A stretch of 39,204 nt of DNA from Pantoea agglomerans NBRC 102470 (GTDB lineage: Bacteria; Pseudomonadota; Gammaproteobacteria; Enterobacterales; Enterobacteriaceae): contig NZ_BCZA01000017.1 in the NCBI RefSeq assembly GCF_001598475.1, positions 1 through 39,204 on the forward strand, written 5' to 3'. The position numbers were made by a program, and so were the translations under genes. The notes under the pieces are model-generated. The model was not told the origin of the DNA and did no database searches. It saw only the letters and a list, made by a program, of their open reading frames with translations. The first letter of the stretch is position 1, and each line of letters starts with the position of its first letter. This document shows positions 28,926 to 39,203 of this stretch, one piece after another.

Positions 28926-30299
28926 ATGGCACTTTGGGGTGGACGGTTTACTCAGGCAGCGGATCAACGTTTTAAACAGTTCAATGACTCGCTGCGCTTC
29001 GATTACCGCCTGGCAGAGCAGGACATCATTGGCTCTGTTGCCTGGTCCAAAGCGCTGGTGACGGTAAATGTCCTGACTCAGGATGAGCAGCAGCAGCTGG
29101 AAGCGGCCCTGAATACGTTACTGGATGAAGTCCGTGAGGATCCTGAGCAGATTCTGCAGAGCGACGCCGAAGATATCCACAGCTGGGTTGAAGGCCAGCT
29201 GATCGACAAGGTGGGCGCGCTGGGCAAAAAACTGCACACCGGACGTAGCCGTAACGATCAGGTCGCGACCGATCTTAAGCTGTGGTGCAAGGTGCAGATT
29301 GAGGCGCTGCTGGGTGCCACCCGTGATCTCCAGCAGGCGCTGGTGGTCACCGCTGAAGCCAATCAGGATGCGGTGATGCCGGGCTACACGCATCTGCAGC
29401 GTGCGCAGCCGGTGACGTTTGCGCACTGGTGCCTGGCCTACGTTGAAATGCTGGCGCGTGACGAGAGCCGTCTGCAGGATACGCTGAAGCGGCTCGATGT
29501 CAGCCCGCTGGGCTGTGGCGCACTGGCCGGTACCGCGTATGAGATCGATCGTCAGCAGCTGGCAGGCTGGCTGGGCTTTGCTTCCGCCACGCGCAACAGT
29601 CTGGATACCGTATCAGACCGCGATCACGTGCTGGAGCTGCTTTCTGACGCTGCCATCGGCATGGTGCATCTGTCGCGCTTCGCCGAAGATATGATCTTCT
29701 TCAACACCGGTGAAGCGGGCTTTATCGAACTGTCAGATAAAGTGACCTCCGGCTCATCGCTGATGCCGCAGAAGAAAAATCCGGATGCGCTGGAGCTGAT
29801 TCGCGGCAAGTGTGGCCGGGTGCAGGGCGCGCTGACCGGCATGATGATGACGCTGAAAGGTCTGCCGCTGGCATACAACAAAGATATGCAGGAAGACAAA
29901 GAGGGGCTGTTTGACGCGCTCGACACCTGGCTCGACTGTCTGCATATGTCAGTTCTGGTGCTGGATGGCCTGCAGGTTAAACGCCCGCGCTGCCAGGAAG
30001 CGGCTGAACAGGGTTACGCAAACTCCACTGAACTGGCTGACTATCTGGTCGCCAAAGGCGTGCCGTTCCGTGAAGCACACCATATCGTCGGGGAAGTGGT
30101 GGTGGCCGCTATCGGTCAGGGTGTGGCGCTGGAAGCGCTGTCGCTGGCACAGCTGCAGCAGTTCAGTGCGGTGATTGGCGAGGATGTCTATCCCATTCTG
30201 GCGCTGCAATCCTGTCTGGATAAGCGTAATGCGCAGGGCGGCGTCTCGCCACAGCAGGTTGCGCGTGCCATCGGTGACGCAAAGCAGCGTCTGGCGTAA
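28926..30299 (+). CDS. argH: Argininosuccinate lyase
   Basis: Last step of arginine synthesis: splits argininosuccinate into arginine and fumarate. The 457 residues equal E. coli ArgH. The fumarase/aspartase superfamily signature [12 protein letters not shown] is present, with [12 protein letters not shown] and TAYEIDR. The start at MALWGGRF has GAGGAG eight bases upstream; an in-frame Met 26 codons earlier lies in the hairpin region and is rejected. No downstream N-acetylglutamate synthase domain is fused. Confidence 0.98.
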   Translation: MALWGGRFTQAADQRFKQFNDSLRFDYRLAEQDIIGSVAWSKALVTVNVLTQDEQQQLEAALNTLLDEVREDPEQILQSDAEDIHSWVEGQLIDKVGALGKKLHTGRSRNDQVATDLKLWCKVQIEALLGATRDLQQALVVTAEANQDAVMPGYTHLQRAQPVTFAHWCLAYVEMLARDESRLQDTLKRLDVSPLGCGALAGTAYEIDRQQLAGWLGFASATRNSLDTVSDRDHVLELLSDAAIGMVHLSRFAEDMIFFNTGEAGFIELSDKVTSGSSLMPQKKNPDALELIRGKCGRVQGALTGMMMTLKGLPLAYNKDMQEDKEGLFDALDTWLDCLHMSVLVLDGLQVKRPRCQEAAEQGYANSTELADYLVAKGVPFREAHHIVGEVVVAAIGQGVALEALSLAQLQQFSAVIGEDVYPILALQSCLDKRNAQGGVSPQQVARAIGDAKQRLA

Positions 30300-30308
30300 T
30301 TAACAGGC

Positions 30309-30337
30309 AAAAAAAAGCGGGCACATTAAATGCCCGC
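30309..30337 (-). terminator. Terminator of the peroxiredoxin-glutaredoxin gene
   Basis: Stem GCGGGCA / TGCCCGC with a seven-base loop; on the minus strand it is followed by eight T. It lies 80 bases after the stop of the minus-strand redox gene. On the plus strand, only 10 bases after the argH stop, it lacks a T-run. Confidence 0.8.
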
Positions 30338-30417
30338 CAACCTCTAGCTTCAGAATTACTCATTTTTATAGGCACATCATCAAAGCGCCTGCTCTCCCGG
30401 CCGACGCTCAGATTCTC

Positions 30418-31152
30418 TTACGCTGACAGCAGATATTGCTGCAGATCCTCACTGCCGCCAATGTGACGACCTCCCATGAAGATCTGCGGTACCGTCGCCC
30501 GGCCTGAAACGGCGCGCAGACTCACGGTTGTTGCATCCTGTCCCAGCACGATCTCTTCGTACTGAATACCATGATCCATCAGCATCTGTTTTGCCTGGGT
30601 GCAGAAGGTGCAGCCAGGTTTAGTGAAGATTGAGACCGACTCCTGAGCTTTACACTCGGGCGCCAGATAGCGCAGCATGGTGTCGGCATCAGAGATCTCA
30701 AATGGGTCGCCCGGCTTGTTTGGCTCAACAAACATTTTCTCTACCACGCCGTTACGCACCAGCATCGAGTAGCGCCATGAACGTGGGCCAAAGCCGAGAT
30801 CGGCTTTCTCAACCAGCATCTCCATGCCGCGGGTAAACTCGCCGTTGCCATCAGGGATAAAGGTAATGTTGTCTGCGCGCTGTTCTGCTTTCCAGGCGTT
30901 CATCACAAACGTGTCATTCACCGAGACGCACAGAATGCTGTCCACACCCTGCTGGGCAAACAGACCCGCTAATTCGTTGTAACGCGGCAGATGGCTGGAG
31001 GAGCAGGTTGGTGTGAATGCACCCGGCAGTGAAAAAACGATGACCGTTTTGTCTTTAAACAACGCTTCAGTGGTGACATCGACCCAGCGATCGCCCTGAC
31101 GTGTATGAAAAGTCACTGACGGAATAGCTTTACCTTCCTGACTTGCAAACAT
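30418..31152 (-). CDS. Hybrid peroxiredoxin-glutaredoxin (Prx5-Grx fusion)
   Basis: Thiol peroxidase fused to its own glutaredoxin, of the type described from Haemophilus influenzae; it reduces hydrogen peroxide and alkyl hydroperoxides with glutathione. The 244-residue protein has a Prx5 domain (about 1-165) with peroxidatic Cys50 in [16 protein letters not shown] and Arg124 in GPRSWRYS, then a glutaredoxin (about 170-244) with Cys181-x-x-Cys184 in KPGCTFC and the glutathione-binding TVPQIF and GG-containing end. AGGAG lies eight bases before the ATG. It is divergent from oxyR across a conserved OxyR site, so peroxide induction is likely. In E. coli this slot encodes the OxyS RNA. Gene symbol left empty, since usage varies. 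Confidence 0.92.
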   Translation of the reverse strand: MFASQEGKAIPSVTFHTRQGDRWVDVTTEALFKDKTVIVFSLPGAFTPTCSSSHLPRYNELAGLFAQQGVDSILCVSVNDTFVMNAWKAEQRADNITFIPDGNGEFTRGMEMLVEKADLGFGPRSWRYSMLVRNGVVEKMFVEPNKPGDPFEISDADTMLRYLAPECKAQESVSIFTKPGCTFCTQAKQMLMDHGIQYEEIVLGQDATTVSLRAVSGRATVPQIFMGGRHIGGSEDLQQYLLSA

Positions 31153-31220
31153 TTTTTTCTCCTGACATACCGCGTTCCATTTGATGTGCGCATTATTCCC
31201 AACCACCCTTGATAGGGCCA

Positions 31221-31257
31221 ATCGTTCATTGCTATTCTATCTATCGCCACGGGCTAT
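31221..31257. promoter_or_regulatory. OxyR binding site between the Prx-Grx gene and oxyR
   Basis: Four tetranucleotides spaced 11 bp apart, ATCG (31221), CTAT (31232), ATCG (31243) and CTAT (31254), follow the OxyR pattern ATAG-N7-CTAT-N7-ATAG-N7-CTAT with two single mismatches. The surrounding bases resemble the E. coli oxyR-oxyS control region. It can autoregulate oxyR and activate the divergent gene. Confidence 0.8.
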
Positions 31258-31276
31258 CGTGGCTTGGAGGGTAATA

Positions 31277-32194
31277 ATGAATATTCGTGATCTTGAATAT
31301 CTGGTTTCGCTTGCTGAACACCGTCATTTCCGCCGTGCCGCGGATGCGTGTCATGTCAGTCAGCCGACGTTAAGCGGGCAGATCCGTAAGCTGGAAGATG
31401 AGCTGGGTGTGATGCTGCTGGAGCGCACCAGCCGTAAAGTGCTGTTCACCCAGGCAGGTTTGCTGCTGGTGGATCAGGCGCGTACGGTGCTGCGTGAAGT
31501 GAAAGTGCTGAAAGAGATGGCCAGTCAGCAAGGGGAAGCGATGTCAGGTCCGCTGCATATCGGCCTCATCCCGACTACCGCGCCCTACTTATTGCCACAG
31601 ATTATCCCGACGCTGCACCAGACATTCCCGAAACTGGAGATGTATCTGCACGAAGCGCAGACGCAGCAACTGCTGGCACAGCTCGATAGCGGCAAGCTGG
31701 ACTGCGCGATTATCGCGCTGGTCAAAGAGAGCCAGGCCTTTATCGAAGTGCCGTTGTTTGATGAGCCGATGAAGCTGGCAGTCTATGCCGATCATCCCTG
31801 GTGCGATCGCGACCGGGTGCCTATGTCCGATCTGGCAGGCGAGAAATTGCTTATGCTGGAAGATGGGCACTGTCTGCGTGACCAGGCGATGGGGTTCTGC
31901 TTTGAGGCGGGCGCCGATGAAGATACCCATTTCCGTGCGACCAGTCTTGAGACGCTGCGCAATATGGTGGCGGCAGGCAGCGGGATTACGCTGTTACCGG
32001 CGCTGGCAGTCCCACCGGAGCGTATCCGCGATGGCGTCTGCTATCTCACCTGCTACAAACCGGTGCCACAGCGTACAATTGCGCTGGTCTATCGTCCGGG
32101 TTCACCTCTGCGCAGCCGTTATGAACAGCTGGCAGAGGCGATTAAAACCCACATGCAGCACTATTTCGACGCCGCGTTAAAACAGGCGGTTTAA
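31277..32194 (+). CDS. oxyR: Hydrogen peroxide sensor regulator OxyR
   Basis: LysR-family regulator activated by a peroxide-induced disulphide. At 305 residues it equals E. coli OxyR. A winged helix-turn-helix occupies about residues 1-65 ([18 protein letters not shown] start; [18 protein letters not shown]). The redox pair is Cys199 and Cys208 in [16 protein letters not shown]. The start follows TGGAGGG. The 3' end overlaps the end of sthA by 18 bp on the opposite strand. Confidence 0.98.
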   Translation: MNIRDLEYLVSLAEHRHFRRAADACHVSQPTLSGQIRKLEDELGVMLLERTSRKVLFTQAGLLLVDQARTVLREVKVLKEMASQQGEAMSGPLHIGLIPTTAPYLLPQIIPTLHQTFPKLEMYLHEAQTQQLLAQLDSGKLDCAIIALVKESQAFIEVPLFDEPMKLAVYADHPWCDRDRVPMSDLAGEKLLMLEDGHCLRDQAMGFCFEAGADEDTHFRATSLETLRNMVAAGSGITLLPALAVPPERIRDGVCYLTCYKPVPQRTIALVYRPGSPLRSRYEQLAEAIKTHMQHYFDAALKQAV

Positions 32195-33577
32195 GCCGTT
32201 TAACGCCGCAACGCGATAGGCTTCGGCCATGGTCGGATAGTTAAAGGTGGTATTCACGAAGTACTCAATCGTGTTGCCACCGTTTTTCTGCTCCATGATC
32301 GCCTGACCGATATGAATAATCTCGGCGGCACGTTCACCAAAGCAGTGAATTCCCAGAATCTCTTTGGTTTCCCGATGGAACAGAATCTTCAGGCTGCCAA
32401 CGTTCATGCCAACGATCTGCGCTCGCGCCAGATGTTTGAACTGCGCGCGGCCTACTTCGTAAGGCACCTTCATTGCCGTCAGCTGCTGCTCGGTTTTACC
32501 CACGGAGCTGATTTCCGGAATGGTGTAAATCCCGGTTGGGATATCTTCAATCAGGTGCGCTGACGCTTCCCCTTTGATAATCGCCTGAGCGGCAATACGG
32601 CCCTGATCGTAGGCGGCTGAGGCCAGGCTTGGATAGCCAATCACGTCACCAACGGCATAAATGTGCGGCTGAGCCGTCTGATACATGCTGTTCACTTTCA
32701 GCAGGCCACGACCATCCGCTTCCAGACCCACATTTTCCAGCGACAGCGAATCGGTGTTGCCGGTACGGCCGTTGGCGTAAAGCAAGCAGTCGGCTTTCAC
32801 TTTCTTACCCGACTTCAGATGCATGATGACGCCATCTTCCACCCCTTCGATCTTCTCAAACTCTTCGTTGTGACGAATCACCACGCCGCTGTTCCAGAAG
32901 TGGTAAGAGAGAGAGTCAGACATCTCCTGATCAAGAAACGCCAGCAGGCGATCGCGGGTGTTAATCAGGTCAACTTTGACGTTCAGTCCACGGAAAATCG
33001 ACGCATATTCACAGCCAATCACGCCCGCGCCATAAATTATGACGTGGCCTGGTTCGTGGTGCAGATTGAGAATAGAGTCGGAGTCATAAACGCGTGGATG
33101 GGTAAAGTCGACATTGTCAGGATGGTAAGGTCGTGAACCACAGGCGATAACAAACTTCTCTGCCGTCAGCGTCTCACGCGTGCCATCCGGTTGCTCAATC
33201 TCAATGGTGTTGGCATCAACAAAATGCGCATCGCCCTGATAAAGTTCACAACGGTTACGCTCGTAGAAGCCCTGACGCATGGCTGTCTGCTGGCTGATCA
33301 CGTTTTCAGTGTGATTGAGTATGTCGGCAAAAGAGGAGCGAAGCAGTCGGGTATGATCGCTGTAGAGCGGATTTTGGTTGAATTCAATAATGCGACTGAC
33401 GGCGTGGCGAAGGGCTTTAGAAGGGATGGTGCCCCAGTGCGTACAACCGCCGCCGATGTTGTGGTAGCGTTCAATCACGGCGATGCGCGCTCCCTGTTTT
33501 ACCAGCCCCATCGCCGCCCCTTCACCGCCGGGCCCTGAGCCAATCACAATGGCATCGTAATCGTAAGACTTTTGCAT
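32177..33577 (-). CDS. sthA: Soluble pyridine nucleotide transhydrogenase
   Basis: Flavoprotein that converts excess NADPH to NADH. At 466 residues it equals E. coli SthA (UdhA). FAD-binding [10 protein letters not shown] lies at residues 13-22 and a second Rossmann motif [11 protein letters not shown] near residue 185. In [13 protein letters not shown] only one of the two redox cysteines of related disulphide reductases is left, as is normal for SthA. The gene ends convergently inside the end of oxyR, and is divergent from fabR. Confidence 0.98.
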   Translation of the reverse strand: MQKSYDYDAIVIGSGPGGEGAAMGLVKQGARIAVIERYHNIGGGCTHWGTIPSKALRHAVSRIIEFNQNPLYSDHTRLLRSSFADILNHTENVISQQTAMRQGFYERNRCELYQGDAHFVDANTIEIEQPDGTRETLTAEKFVIACGSRPYHPDNVDFTHPRVYDSDSILNLHHEPGHVIIYGAGVIGCEYASIFRGLNVKVDLINTRDRLLAFLDQEMSDSLSYHFWNSGVVIRHNEEFEKIEGVEDGVIMHLKSGKKVKADCLLYANGRTGNTDSLSLENVGLEADGRGLLKVNSMYQTAQPHIYAVGDVIGYPSLASAAYDQGRIAAQAIIKGEASAHLIEDIPTGIYTIPEISSVGKTEQQLTAMKVPYEVGRAQFKHLARAQIVGMNVGSLKILFHRETKEILGIHCFGERAAEIIHIGQAIMEQKNGGNTIEYFVNTTFNYPTMAEAYRVAALNGLNRLF

Positions 33578-33610
33578 ACCGATACGTCCTATTATTTATA
33601 CATTTTTACA

Positions 33611-33630
33611 ACGAGATTCTAACATCTCGT
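33611..33630. repeat. Inverted repeat upstream of sthA
   Basis: ACGAGAT and ATCTCGT with a six-base centre (TCTAAC), 34 bases upstream of the sthA start. It could overlap the sthA promoter (a TATAAA-like element lies between it and the gene). No known operator is assigned. Confidence 0.4.
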
Positions 33631-33769
33631 CGCGCACTTCTGAATTCTATCAGCGATTTTCATCACATTTTGACAAAGAGTGAGGTTCACAGGCGGTGAC
33701 AAAGATTGCCAATCTGTACGCTGAAAATTTTGATATAGTGCCTGCTTAACACCGCTAAAGGCAGAGAGA

Positions 33770-34417
33770 ATGGGCGTCAGAGCGCAACAAAAAGAACGTA
33801 CACGACGTACACTGATTGAAGCCGCCTTCAGTCAGCTCAGCGCCGAGCGCAGTTTTGCCAGTCTTAGTTTGCGGGAGGTTGCCCGTGAAGCAGGGATTGC
33901 ACCTACCTCCTTTTATCGTCATTTCAAGGATGTTGATGAGCTTGGCCTGACGATGGTAGATGAAAGTGGGCTGATGTTGCGACAGCTGATGCGCCAGGCG
34001 CGCCAGCGTATTGCCAAAGGCGGCAGCATCATTAAAACGTCGGTGTCGACCTTTATGGAGTTTATCGGCAACAATCCCAACGCTTTCCGCCTGTTACTGC
34101 GTGAACGTTCCGGCACCTCTGCCGCTTTTCGTGCCGCCGTGGCGCGTGAAATTCAGCACTTTATCGCTGAACTGGCCGATTATCTTGAGGTCGAAAATCG
34201 CATGCCGCGCAGTTTTACCGAAGCGCAGGCTGAAGCGATGGTGACCATTGTTTTCAGCGCCGGTGCAGAAGCACTGGATGTTGATGCTGAGCAGCGACGT
34301 AAGCTTGAGGATCGGCTGGTGTTACAGCTGCGTATGATCGCCAAAGGCGCTTATTACTGGTACCGCCGGGAGCAAGAGCGACTGGCGGCCACCCTGGAAA
34401 AACCCGAAGAGCAATGA
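33770..34417 (+). CDS. fabR: TetR-family fatty acid regulator FabR
   Basis: Represses fabA and fabB, adjusting unsaturated fatty acid synthesis to the acyl pool. The 215-residue product has an N-terminal TetR helix-turn-helix ([20 protein letters not shown], about residues 33-52) and a helical ligand domain. E. coli FabR, in the same place, is close in length and sequence. GAGAGA precedes the ATG. Its stop overlaps the yijD start (ATGA), implying coupled translation. Confidence 0.96.
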   Translation: MGVRAQQKERTRRTLIEAAFSQLSAERSFASLSLREVAREAGIAPTSFYRHFKDVDELGLTMVDESGLMLRQLMRQARQRIAKGGSIIKTSVSTFMEFIGNNPNAFRLLLRERSGTSAAFRAAVAREIQHFIAELADYLEVENRMPRSFTEAQAEAMVTIVFSAGAEALDVDAEQRRKLEDRLVLQLRMIAKGAYYWYRREQERLAATLEKPEEQ

Positions 34418-34785
34418 GTAAGGATCAGTCCATGACCCACCCAGGTACTCGCGATAAAAGCACACTGGTACTGGCTTTTATTACCGGCTTAGCAATTAAC
34501 GGCTCGTTTTCTGTGCTGTTCAGCGCCTTTGTTCCATTTTCGATTTTTCCGCTGATTGCGCTGGGTCTGGCGGCCTGGTGTCTGCATCAGCGTTACCTCA
34601 ACACCAATATGCCGGACGGCATGCCAGGACTGGCAGCGGCGTTTTTCCTGCTGGGGATTCTGGTTTATAGCGCGCTGGTGCGGGCAGAATACCCGGATAT
34701 TGGCTCCAACTTCGTTCCCACCGTTCTGATGGTAGCGCTGGTGTTCTGGATTGCGACGCGTTTTAAGCGCAAGCGTAATCAGTAG
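34414..34785 (+). CDS. yijD: DUF1422 inner membrane protein YijD
   Basis: A 123-residue membrane protein of unknown function, of the family of E. coli YijD. About four hydrophobic helices (near residues 18-32, 37-57, 73-87 and 99-115) and the conserved [10 protein letters not shown] between helices 3 and 4. The ATG at 34414 overlaps the fabR stop; a Met six codons later (34432) is the alternative. The persistent pairing with fabR suggests a link to membrane lipid homeostasis, but that is only inference. Confidence 0.9.
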   Translation: MSKDQSMTHPGTRDKSTLVLAFITGLAINGSFSVLFSAFVPFSIFPLIALGLAAWCLHQRYLNTNMPDGMPGLAAAFFLLGILVYSALVRAEYPDIGSNFVPTVLMVALVFWIATRFKRKRNQ

Positions 34786-34790
34786 TGATA

Positions 34791-34822
34791 AAAAAACGGG
34801 AACCTCAGGGTTCCCGTTTTTG
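34791..34822. terminator. Bidirectional terminator yijD / trmA
   Basis: CGGGAACC-CTCA-type loop-GGTTCCCG with A6 before and T5 after, between the converging yijD and trmA stops. Confidence 0.92.
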
Positions 34823-34823
34823 T

Positions 34824-35927
34824 TTACGCTTTACGTGTCAGCAGGACACCGCATTCCATATGGTGGGTATAGGGGAACTGATCAAACAGCGCCAGCCGCG
34901 TCACATCGTGCGTTTCCGCCAGCGTCTGCAGATTGTCGCTGAGGGTCTGCGGATTGCAGGAGATATAAAGGATGCGCGGATACGCCTGCACCATTTTCAC
35001 CGTCTCTTCATCCAGTCCGCTGCGCGGCGGATCGACAAAAATCGTCTCGCATTCGTAGCTGGTCAGGTCAATCCCTTCCAGACGATTAAAGCTGCGCACG
35101 CCATTCATCGCCTGGGTAAACTCTTCCGCCGCCATACGAATGATCTGCACGTTATCAATCTGGTTCGCGGCAATATTGTATTGTGCTGACGCAACAGAGG
35201 GCTTGGCGATCTCAGTCGCCAGAACGCGGCGGAAATTGCGTGCCAGCGCCAGCGAGAAGTTGCCATTACCGCAGTAGAGTTCCAGCAGGTCGCCCTGTGA
35301 ATCCTGCGTCACATCCAGCGCCCACTCCAGCATCTGAATATTCATCGCCGCATTAGGCTGGGTAAAACTGTTTTCGACCTGACGATAGATAATCTCGCGA
35401 CCCGCTACCGGCAGACACTCATCAACGTAGTCGCGATCCAGACAGATTTTGGTCTTGGTGGCGCGACCAATCAGCTGCACATCCAGCCCTTCTGCGCGAA
35501 GCTGGTCACGCAGCGCCATGGCTGCCTGCTGCCACTCATCATCCAGTTTGCGGTGATAGAGCAGCGAAATCACAATCTGATTGCTCAGGGTCGACAGATA
35601 GTCGATCTGGAACAGTTTATGACGCAGGGTACGGTTATCACGGATCGCGGCGATCATCTTTGGCATCAGCTGATTGATCAGCTGGCTGGCCGCCGGGAAC
35701 TGATCAACACGGATCCGCTCGCGTGTCTGCTGATCAAAGATGATGTGATAGATATCATCGCCGTCGTGCCACAGGCGGAATTCGGCGCGCATCCGATAGT
35801 GGCTGACCGGTGAACGGAACACCTCCACGTCGGGCGCAGCAAACGGCGTCATCATCGTCTCTAAACGACTGACTTTTTCCGCCAGCTGTGCGTCATAGTC
35901 TTCAATGGGGAGATGTTCGGGTGTCAT
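34824..35927 (-). CDS. trmA: tRNA (uracil-54 C5)-methyltransferase
   Basis: Makes ribothymidine at position 54 of the T-loop of tRNA using S-adenosylmethionine; also a tRNA folding chaperone in E. coli. The 367-residue product has the SAM-binding [16 protein letters not shown], the motif [10 protein letters not shown], the catalytic Cys at about 325 in [10 protein letters not shown], and the general base Glu in the C-terminal HHMECGVLL. Start at [11 protein letters not shown] (E. coli form) rather than two codons earlier. Divergent from btuB. Confidence 0.97.
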   Translation of the reverse strand: MTPEHLPIEDYDAQLAEKVSRLETMMTPFAAPDVEVFRSPVSHYRMRAEFRLWHDGDDIYHIIFDQQTRERIRVDQFPAASQLINQLMPKMIAAIRDNRTLRHKLFQIDYLSTLSNQIVISLLYHRKLDDEWQQAAMALRDQLRAEGLDVQLIGRATKTKICLDRDYVDECLPVAGREIIYRQVENSFTQPNAAMNIQMLEWALDVTQDSQGDLLELYCGNGNFSLALARNFRRVLATEIAKPSVASAQYNIAANQIDNVQIIRMAAEEFTQAMNGVRSFNRLEGIDLTSYECETIFVDPPRSGLDEETVKMVQAYPRILYISCNPQTLSDNLQTLAETHDVTRLALFDQFPYTHHMECGVLLTRKA

Positions 35928-36049
35928 GAGCAATCCTGATTAATAGCTTACCAGCGGGCGATTGTAGGCATTCACTTGCTGATGTCCAGTCCTGCAATGA
36001 GAAGATGTTTGGCAGTCTGGACTTCCGTATCTCCACTCCGTAGACTGCA

Positions 36050-36210
36050 GACGCCGGCCTCAAGCCCGAGTTAATAGGGAATCCAGTGTGAATCTGGAGC
36101 TGACGCGCAGCGGTAAGGAATGTCGTGATGAGTGCAATTGCAGACACTGTCCTGTGGGATGGGAAGTCATCATCACTTATGGTTCCCAGCCCGAAGACCT
36201 GCCGGTGTAA
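36050..36210 (+). ncRNA. Cobalamin riboswitch of btuB
   Basis: Adenosylcobalamin-sensing aptamer in the btuB leader. Conserved elements in order: GTTAATAGGGAA at 36070-36081, the core CTGACGCGCAGCGGTAAGG at about 36100-36118, GGGAAGTCATCATC near 36160-36173, and the B12 box AGCCCGAAGACCTGCCGG at 36188-36205. The match to the E. coli btuB leader is close. A downstream hairpin over the ribosome site is the likely switch. Ends of the aptamer are approximate. Confidence 0.93.
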
Positions 36211-36257
36211 CGTCGCTACTCGTACAATCATCGCGTGCTATTGATTGTCGGCCTGCG

Positions 36258-36282
36258 GCATCCTGCTTCGTCTTATGGATGC
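36258..36282 (+). promoter_or_regulatory. Hairpin masking the btuB ribosome site
   Basis: GCATCC (36258-36263) can pair with GGATGC (36277-36282), hiding the GGAT that serves as Shine-Dalgarno eight to nine bases before the btuB start. This is the expression platform expected for translational control by the upstream riboswitch. Confidence 0.65.
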
Positions 36283-36289
36283 GATAAAA

Positions 36290-38167
36290 ATGACAAAAAA
36301 AACTGCTTCGCTGTTCGCTCTGAGCGCAACGGCGATTTCTCTCTGGGCGCAATACGGTTTTGCTCAGGGGAATGATGATACGCAAATAGTCACCGCCAAC
36401 CGTTTTGCTGAACCTGTTTCAGGTGTGCTGGCACCCACCACCGTTGTCACACGTGATGAGATTGATCGCTGGCAGGCCAAAAGCCTGACGGATGTGATGC
36501 GCCGCCTGCCGGGTGTCGATGTTGCGCAAAGTGGCGGGTTAGGGCAGCAGAGTTCGCTGTTTATTCGGGGCACCGAATCGAGACATGTACTGATCCTGAT
36601 TGATGGTATCCGGCTTAATCAGGCGGGCATCACCGGTTCGTCTGACCTCAGCCAGATCCCGCTGTCACTGGTGCAACGCATCGAATACATTCGCGGTGCG
36701 CGTTCTGCAGTCTACGGTTCCGATGCGATTGGCGGCGTGGTGAATATCATTACGGGCCGATCGCAACCGGGCACCACGCTGACGGCGGGCGTCGGGTCAA
36801 ACGGCTATCAATCCTACGACGGCTCAACCCAGCAGATGCTGGGCGATGCGACAAAGCTCACTCTGGCAGGCAACTACACCTATACCAAAGGGTATGACGT
36901 GGTGGCGGGTTATCCCAATGACTATGGCCCGGCGCAGCACGATCGCGACGGCTTCATGAGCAAAACCCTGTATGGCAACCTTGAGCATCAGTTCAGCGAT
37001 GAACTCAGTGGTTTTGTGCGCGGCTACGGGTTTGATAACCGCACCGCCTACGACGGTTCATACACCTATGATAATAATTTCAATATTATCGGGCTGGCGG
37101 ATACCCGCCAGCTCTACAGCCAGACCTGGGACACCGGGTTACGCTTCAATCGTGACTTCTACTCTACCCAGCTCATCGCCAGTTATGGCCATACCAAAGA
37201 CATCAACTACGATCCACGCAATGGCCGCTACGGTGCCGCGTCCACCTTTGATGATGTCACCCAGTACAATCTGCAGTGGGGCAACACCGTGCAGGTGGGG
37301 CAGGGGGCGATCAGCGCGGGTGTCGACTGGCAGAAAGAGACGACCGAGCCGGGCACGAACTATTTGTCAGATAGTTATGAGCAGCGTAATACCGGTCTCT
37401 ACCTGACCGGCCAGCAGCAGTTTGGCAGCGTCACCCTTGAAGGTGCGGTACGCGGTGACGACAACAATCAGTTTGGCTGGCATAACACCTGGCAGACGGC
37501 GGCCTCATGGGAGTTTATCTCCGGCTACCGCGTGTTCGCCTCTTATGGCACCGCTTTTAAAGCGCCCAATCTGTCGCAGGTTTACAGCCCGTTTTATGGC
37601 AACCGTGACCTCGATCCTGAAAAAAGTAAGCAGTGGGAAGGCGGCTTTGAAGGGCTGAGCGGACCGGTGAACTGGCGTGTGTCGGGCTATCGCAACGACA
37701 TCGATAATCTGATTGATAATGACCCGGCGACTTTCCGTTACTACAACATTAAGCAGGCTCGCATTAAAGGCGTTGAAGCGACCGCAGGATTCGACACCGG
37801 GCCGCTGGCGCATCAGCTCTCTTATGATTATGTCGACGCACGGGATGGCAGCACCGATCAGCCGCTCGTACGCCGGGCTAAGCAGCAGGTGAAATACCAG
37901 CTCGACTGGACGCTGTATGAGTTTGACTGGTCAGTCACCTACCATTATCTGGGTGACCGTTATGATACGGACTTTAACAGCTCTCCCAGCCGTCGTGTGA
38001 AGTTAGGTGGCGTCAGCCTGTGGGGTCTCGCCGTCTCATATCCTGTCACTTCACAACTCACGGTTCGTGGTAGAATTGCCAACCTGTTCGATAAAGATTA
38101 CGAGACAGTGTATGGCTATCAGACACCAGGACGAGAGTATTACCTCAGCGGCAGCTACAACTTCTGA
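36290..38167 (+). CDS. btuB: Vitamin B12 outer membrane receptor BtuB
   Basis: TonB-dependent outer membrane barrel that imports cobalamin. The 625-residue precursor starts with a signal peptide ([20 protein letters not shown] onward, cleaved about residue 25), then a TonB box (DTQIVTA near residue 30), a plug domain with [10 protein letters not shown] and [13 protein letters not shown], and a 22-strand barrel ending in aromatic Phe (LSGSYNF). E. coli BtuB is 614. ATGs upstream (36245, 36275) would overlap the riboswitch platform and are rejected. The last 56 bp overlap murI in another frame. Confidence 0.96.
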   Translation: MTKKTASLFALSATAISLWAQYGFAQGNDDTQIVTANRFAEPVSGVLAPTTVVTRDEIDRWQAKSLTDVMRRLPGVDVAQSGGLGQQSSLFIRGTESRHVLILIDGIRLNQAGITGSSDLSQIPLSLVQRIEYIRGARSAVYGSDAIGGVVNIITGRSQPGTTLTAGVGSNGYQSYDGSTQQMLGDATKLTLAGNYTYTKGYDVVAGYPNDYGPAQHDRDGFMSKTLYGNLEHQFSDELSGFVRGYGFDNRTAYDGSYTYDNNFNIIGLADTRQLYSQTWDTGLRFNRDFYSTQLIASYGHTKDINYDPRNGRYGAASTFDDVTQYNLQWGNTVQVGQGAISAGVDWQKETTEPGTNYLSDSYEQRNTGLYLTGQQQFGSVTLEGAVRGDDNNQFGWHNTWQTAASWEFISGYRVFASYGTAFKAPNLSQVYSPFYGNRDLDPEKSKQWEGGFEGLSGPVNWRVSGYRNDIDNLIDNDPATFRYYNIKQARIKGVEATAGFDTGPLAHQLSYDYVDARDGSTDQPLVRRAKQQVKYQLDWTLYEFDWSVTYHYLGDRYDTDFNSSPSRRVKLGGVSLWGLAVSYPVTSQLTVRGRIANLFDKDYETVYGYQTPGREYYLSGSYNF

Positions 38168-38963
38168 TTTGCGTCCCACCGTGCTGGTGTTTGATTCCGG
38201 CGTCGGTGGGCTTTCTGTCTATGATGAGGTCCGTCAGCTGTTGCCGGATCTTCATTATCTTTACGCCTTCGATAACGCTGGCTTCCCTTACGGTGAGAAA
38301 AGCGAGACTTTCATTGTGGATCGGGTGGTCGCTATCGTTGAGGCCATTACCCGCAGCTATCCTCTCTCGTTAGTCATCATCGCCTGTAATACGGCCAGCA
38401 CCGTTTCATTGCCCGCTTTACGTGAACGTTTTGCCTTTCCGGTTGTGGGGGTGGTTCCGGCGATTAAACCGGCCGCGCGCCTGACGCGAAATGGCGTAGT
38501 GGGCTTGCTGGCGACGCGTGCCACGGTGCGCCGTCCTTATACCCATGAGCTGGTGTCGCAGTTTGCCGGTTCCTGCAAGATAGAGATGCTGGGATCAGCG
38601 GAGCTGGTTGAACTGGCAGAAGCGAAGCTCCATGGTGCGGAGGTGGCTCTGGATGAGGTGCGCCGTATTGTTCAGCCGTGGCTGCGGATGACGGAACCAC
38701 CGGACACGGTCGTTTTAGGCTGTACGCACTTTCCTTTACTGCGCGAAGAGTTGCAGCAGGTGTTACCGGAAGGGACGCGTCTGATTGATTCCGGTGCGGC
38801 AATTGCACGACGCACAGCCTGGCTGCTGGAGCATGAAGCACCTGAAGTGCATTCATCGCAGCAGAACGTTGCATTTTGTACGGAGCTGGATGGCGAAGCA
38901 GTACAATTATCACCCGTTTTACGGCGTTATGGCTTCCCGTTGCTGGAAAAACTGGCGCTTTAG
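38112..38963 (+). CDS. murI: Glutamate racemase
   Basis: Makes D-glutamate for peptidoglycan. The 283-residue product has the two catalytic cysteines, Cys92 in IIACNTAST and Cys204 in LGCTHFPLL, and the N-terminal [16 protein letters not shown]. As in E. coli, a 20-odd-residue N-terminal extension precedes this motif; in the E. coli enzyme it takes part in activation by UDP-MurNAc-Ala. The start lies within btuB, 56 bp before its stop, as in E. coli. An in-frame ATG farther upstream (38007) would give a longer overlap and no homology. An rRNA operon promoter follows directly. Confidence 0.97.
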   Translation: MAIRHQDESITSAAATTSDLRPTVLVFDSGVGGLSVYDEVRQLLPDLHYLYAFDNAGFPYGEKSETFIVDRVVAIVEAITRSYPLSLVIIACNTASTVSLPALRERFAFPVVGVVPAIKPAARLTRNGVVGLLATRATVRRPYTHELVSQFAGSCKIEMLGSAELVELAEAKLHGAEVALDEVRRIVQPWLRMTEPPDTVVLGCTHFPLLREELQQVLPEGTRLIDSGAAIARRTAWLLEHEAPEVHSSQQNVAFCTELDGEAVQLSPVLRRYGFPLLEKLAL

Positions 38964-39014
38964 CGGCTTTTAGCTGAAAAAATCAGCACTCGGAATTTTA
39001 TTTGAAATTAGCAC

Positions 39015-39042
39015 TTGTCACCCTCCGAGAACTCCCTATAAT
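39015..39042 (+). promoter_or_regulatory. rRNA operon promoter P1
   Basis: TTGTCA, a 16-base spacer and TATAAT, followed by a GC-rich discriminator (GCGCC), as in E. coli rrn P1 promoters. The AT-rich stretch just upstream (GGAATTTTATTTGAAATTA) fits an UP element. It lies 51 bases after the murI stop, the position of rrnB P1 in E. coli. Confidence 0.92.
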
Positions 39043-39135
39043 GCGCCTCCACTGACACGGCACAACGGCTTACGAAGCGCCGGGTTGAGTAGGTTCGAAA
39101 TCATACGAACCAGTGAGTTAAGCGAAAATAAATGC

Positions 39136-39163
39136 TTGACTGACAATGCGGAAAGCGTAATAT
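39136..39163 (+). promoter_or_regulatory. rRNA operon promoter P2
   Basis: TTGACT, a 16-base spacer and TAATAT, about 120 bases after P1, as in tandem rrn promoters of enterobacteria. Confidence 0.85.
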
Positions 39164-39193
39164 ACGCAGCCCGCGCCGCAGTAAATCGCGGCA

Positions 39194-39203
39194 TGCTCTT
39201 TAA
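39194..39203 (+). promoter_or_regulatory. boxA antitermination element of the rRNA leader
   Basis: TGCTCTTTAA at the very end of the window matches the rrn boxA bound by NusB/NusE. The 16S rRNA gene should begin some 150-200 bases beyond the window; none of it is included. Confidence 0.88.

Noticed and set aside
31153..31220. A possible OxyS small RNA between oxyR and the redox gene
   Set aside because: The interval is about 70 bases and carries a ribosome site for the protein gene; there is no room for an OxyS-like RNA with its terminator.
39092..39111. T-arm-like GGTTCGAAATC in the rRNA leader, as a possible tRNA
   Set aside because: No acceptor or anticodon arms around it; it is a simple GGTTCG/CGAACC hairpin between promoters P1 and P2.
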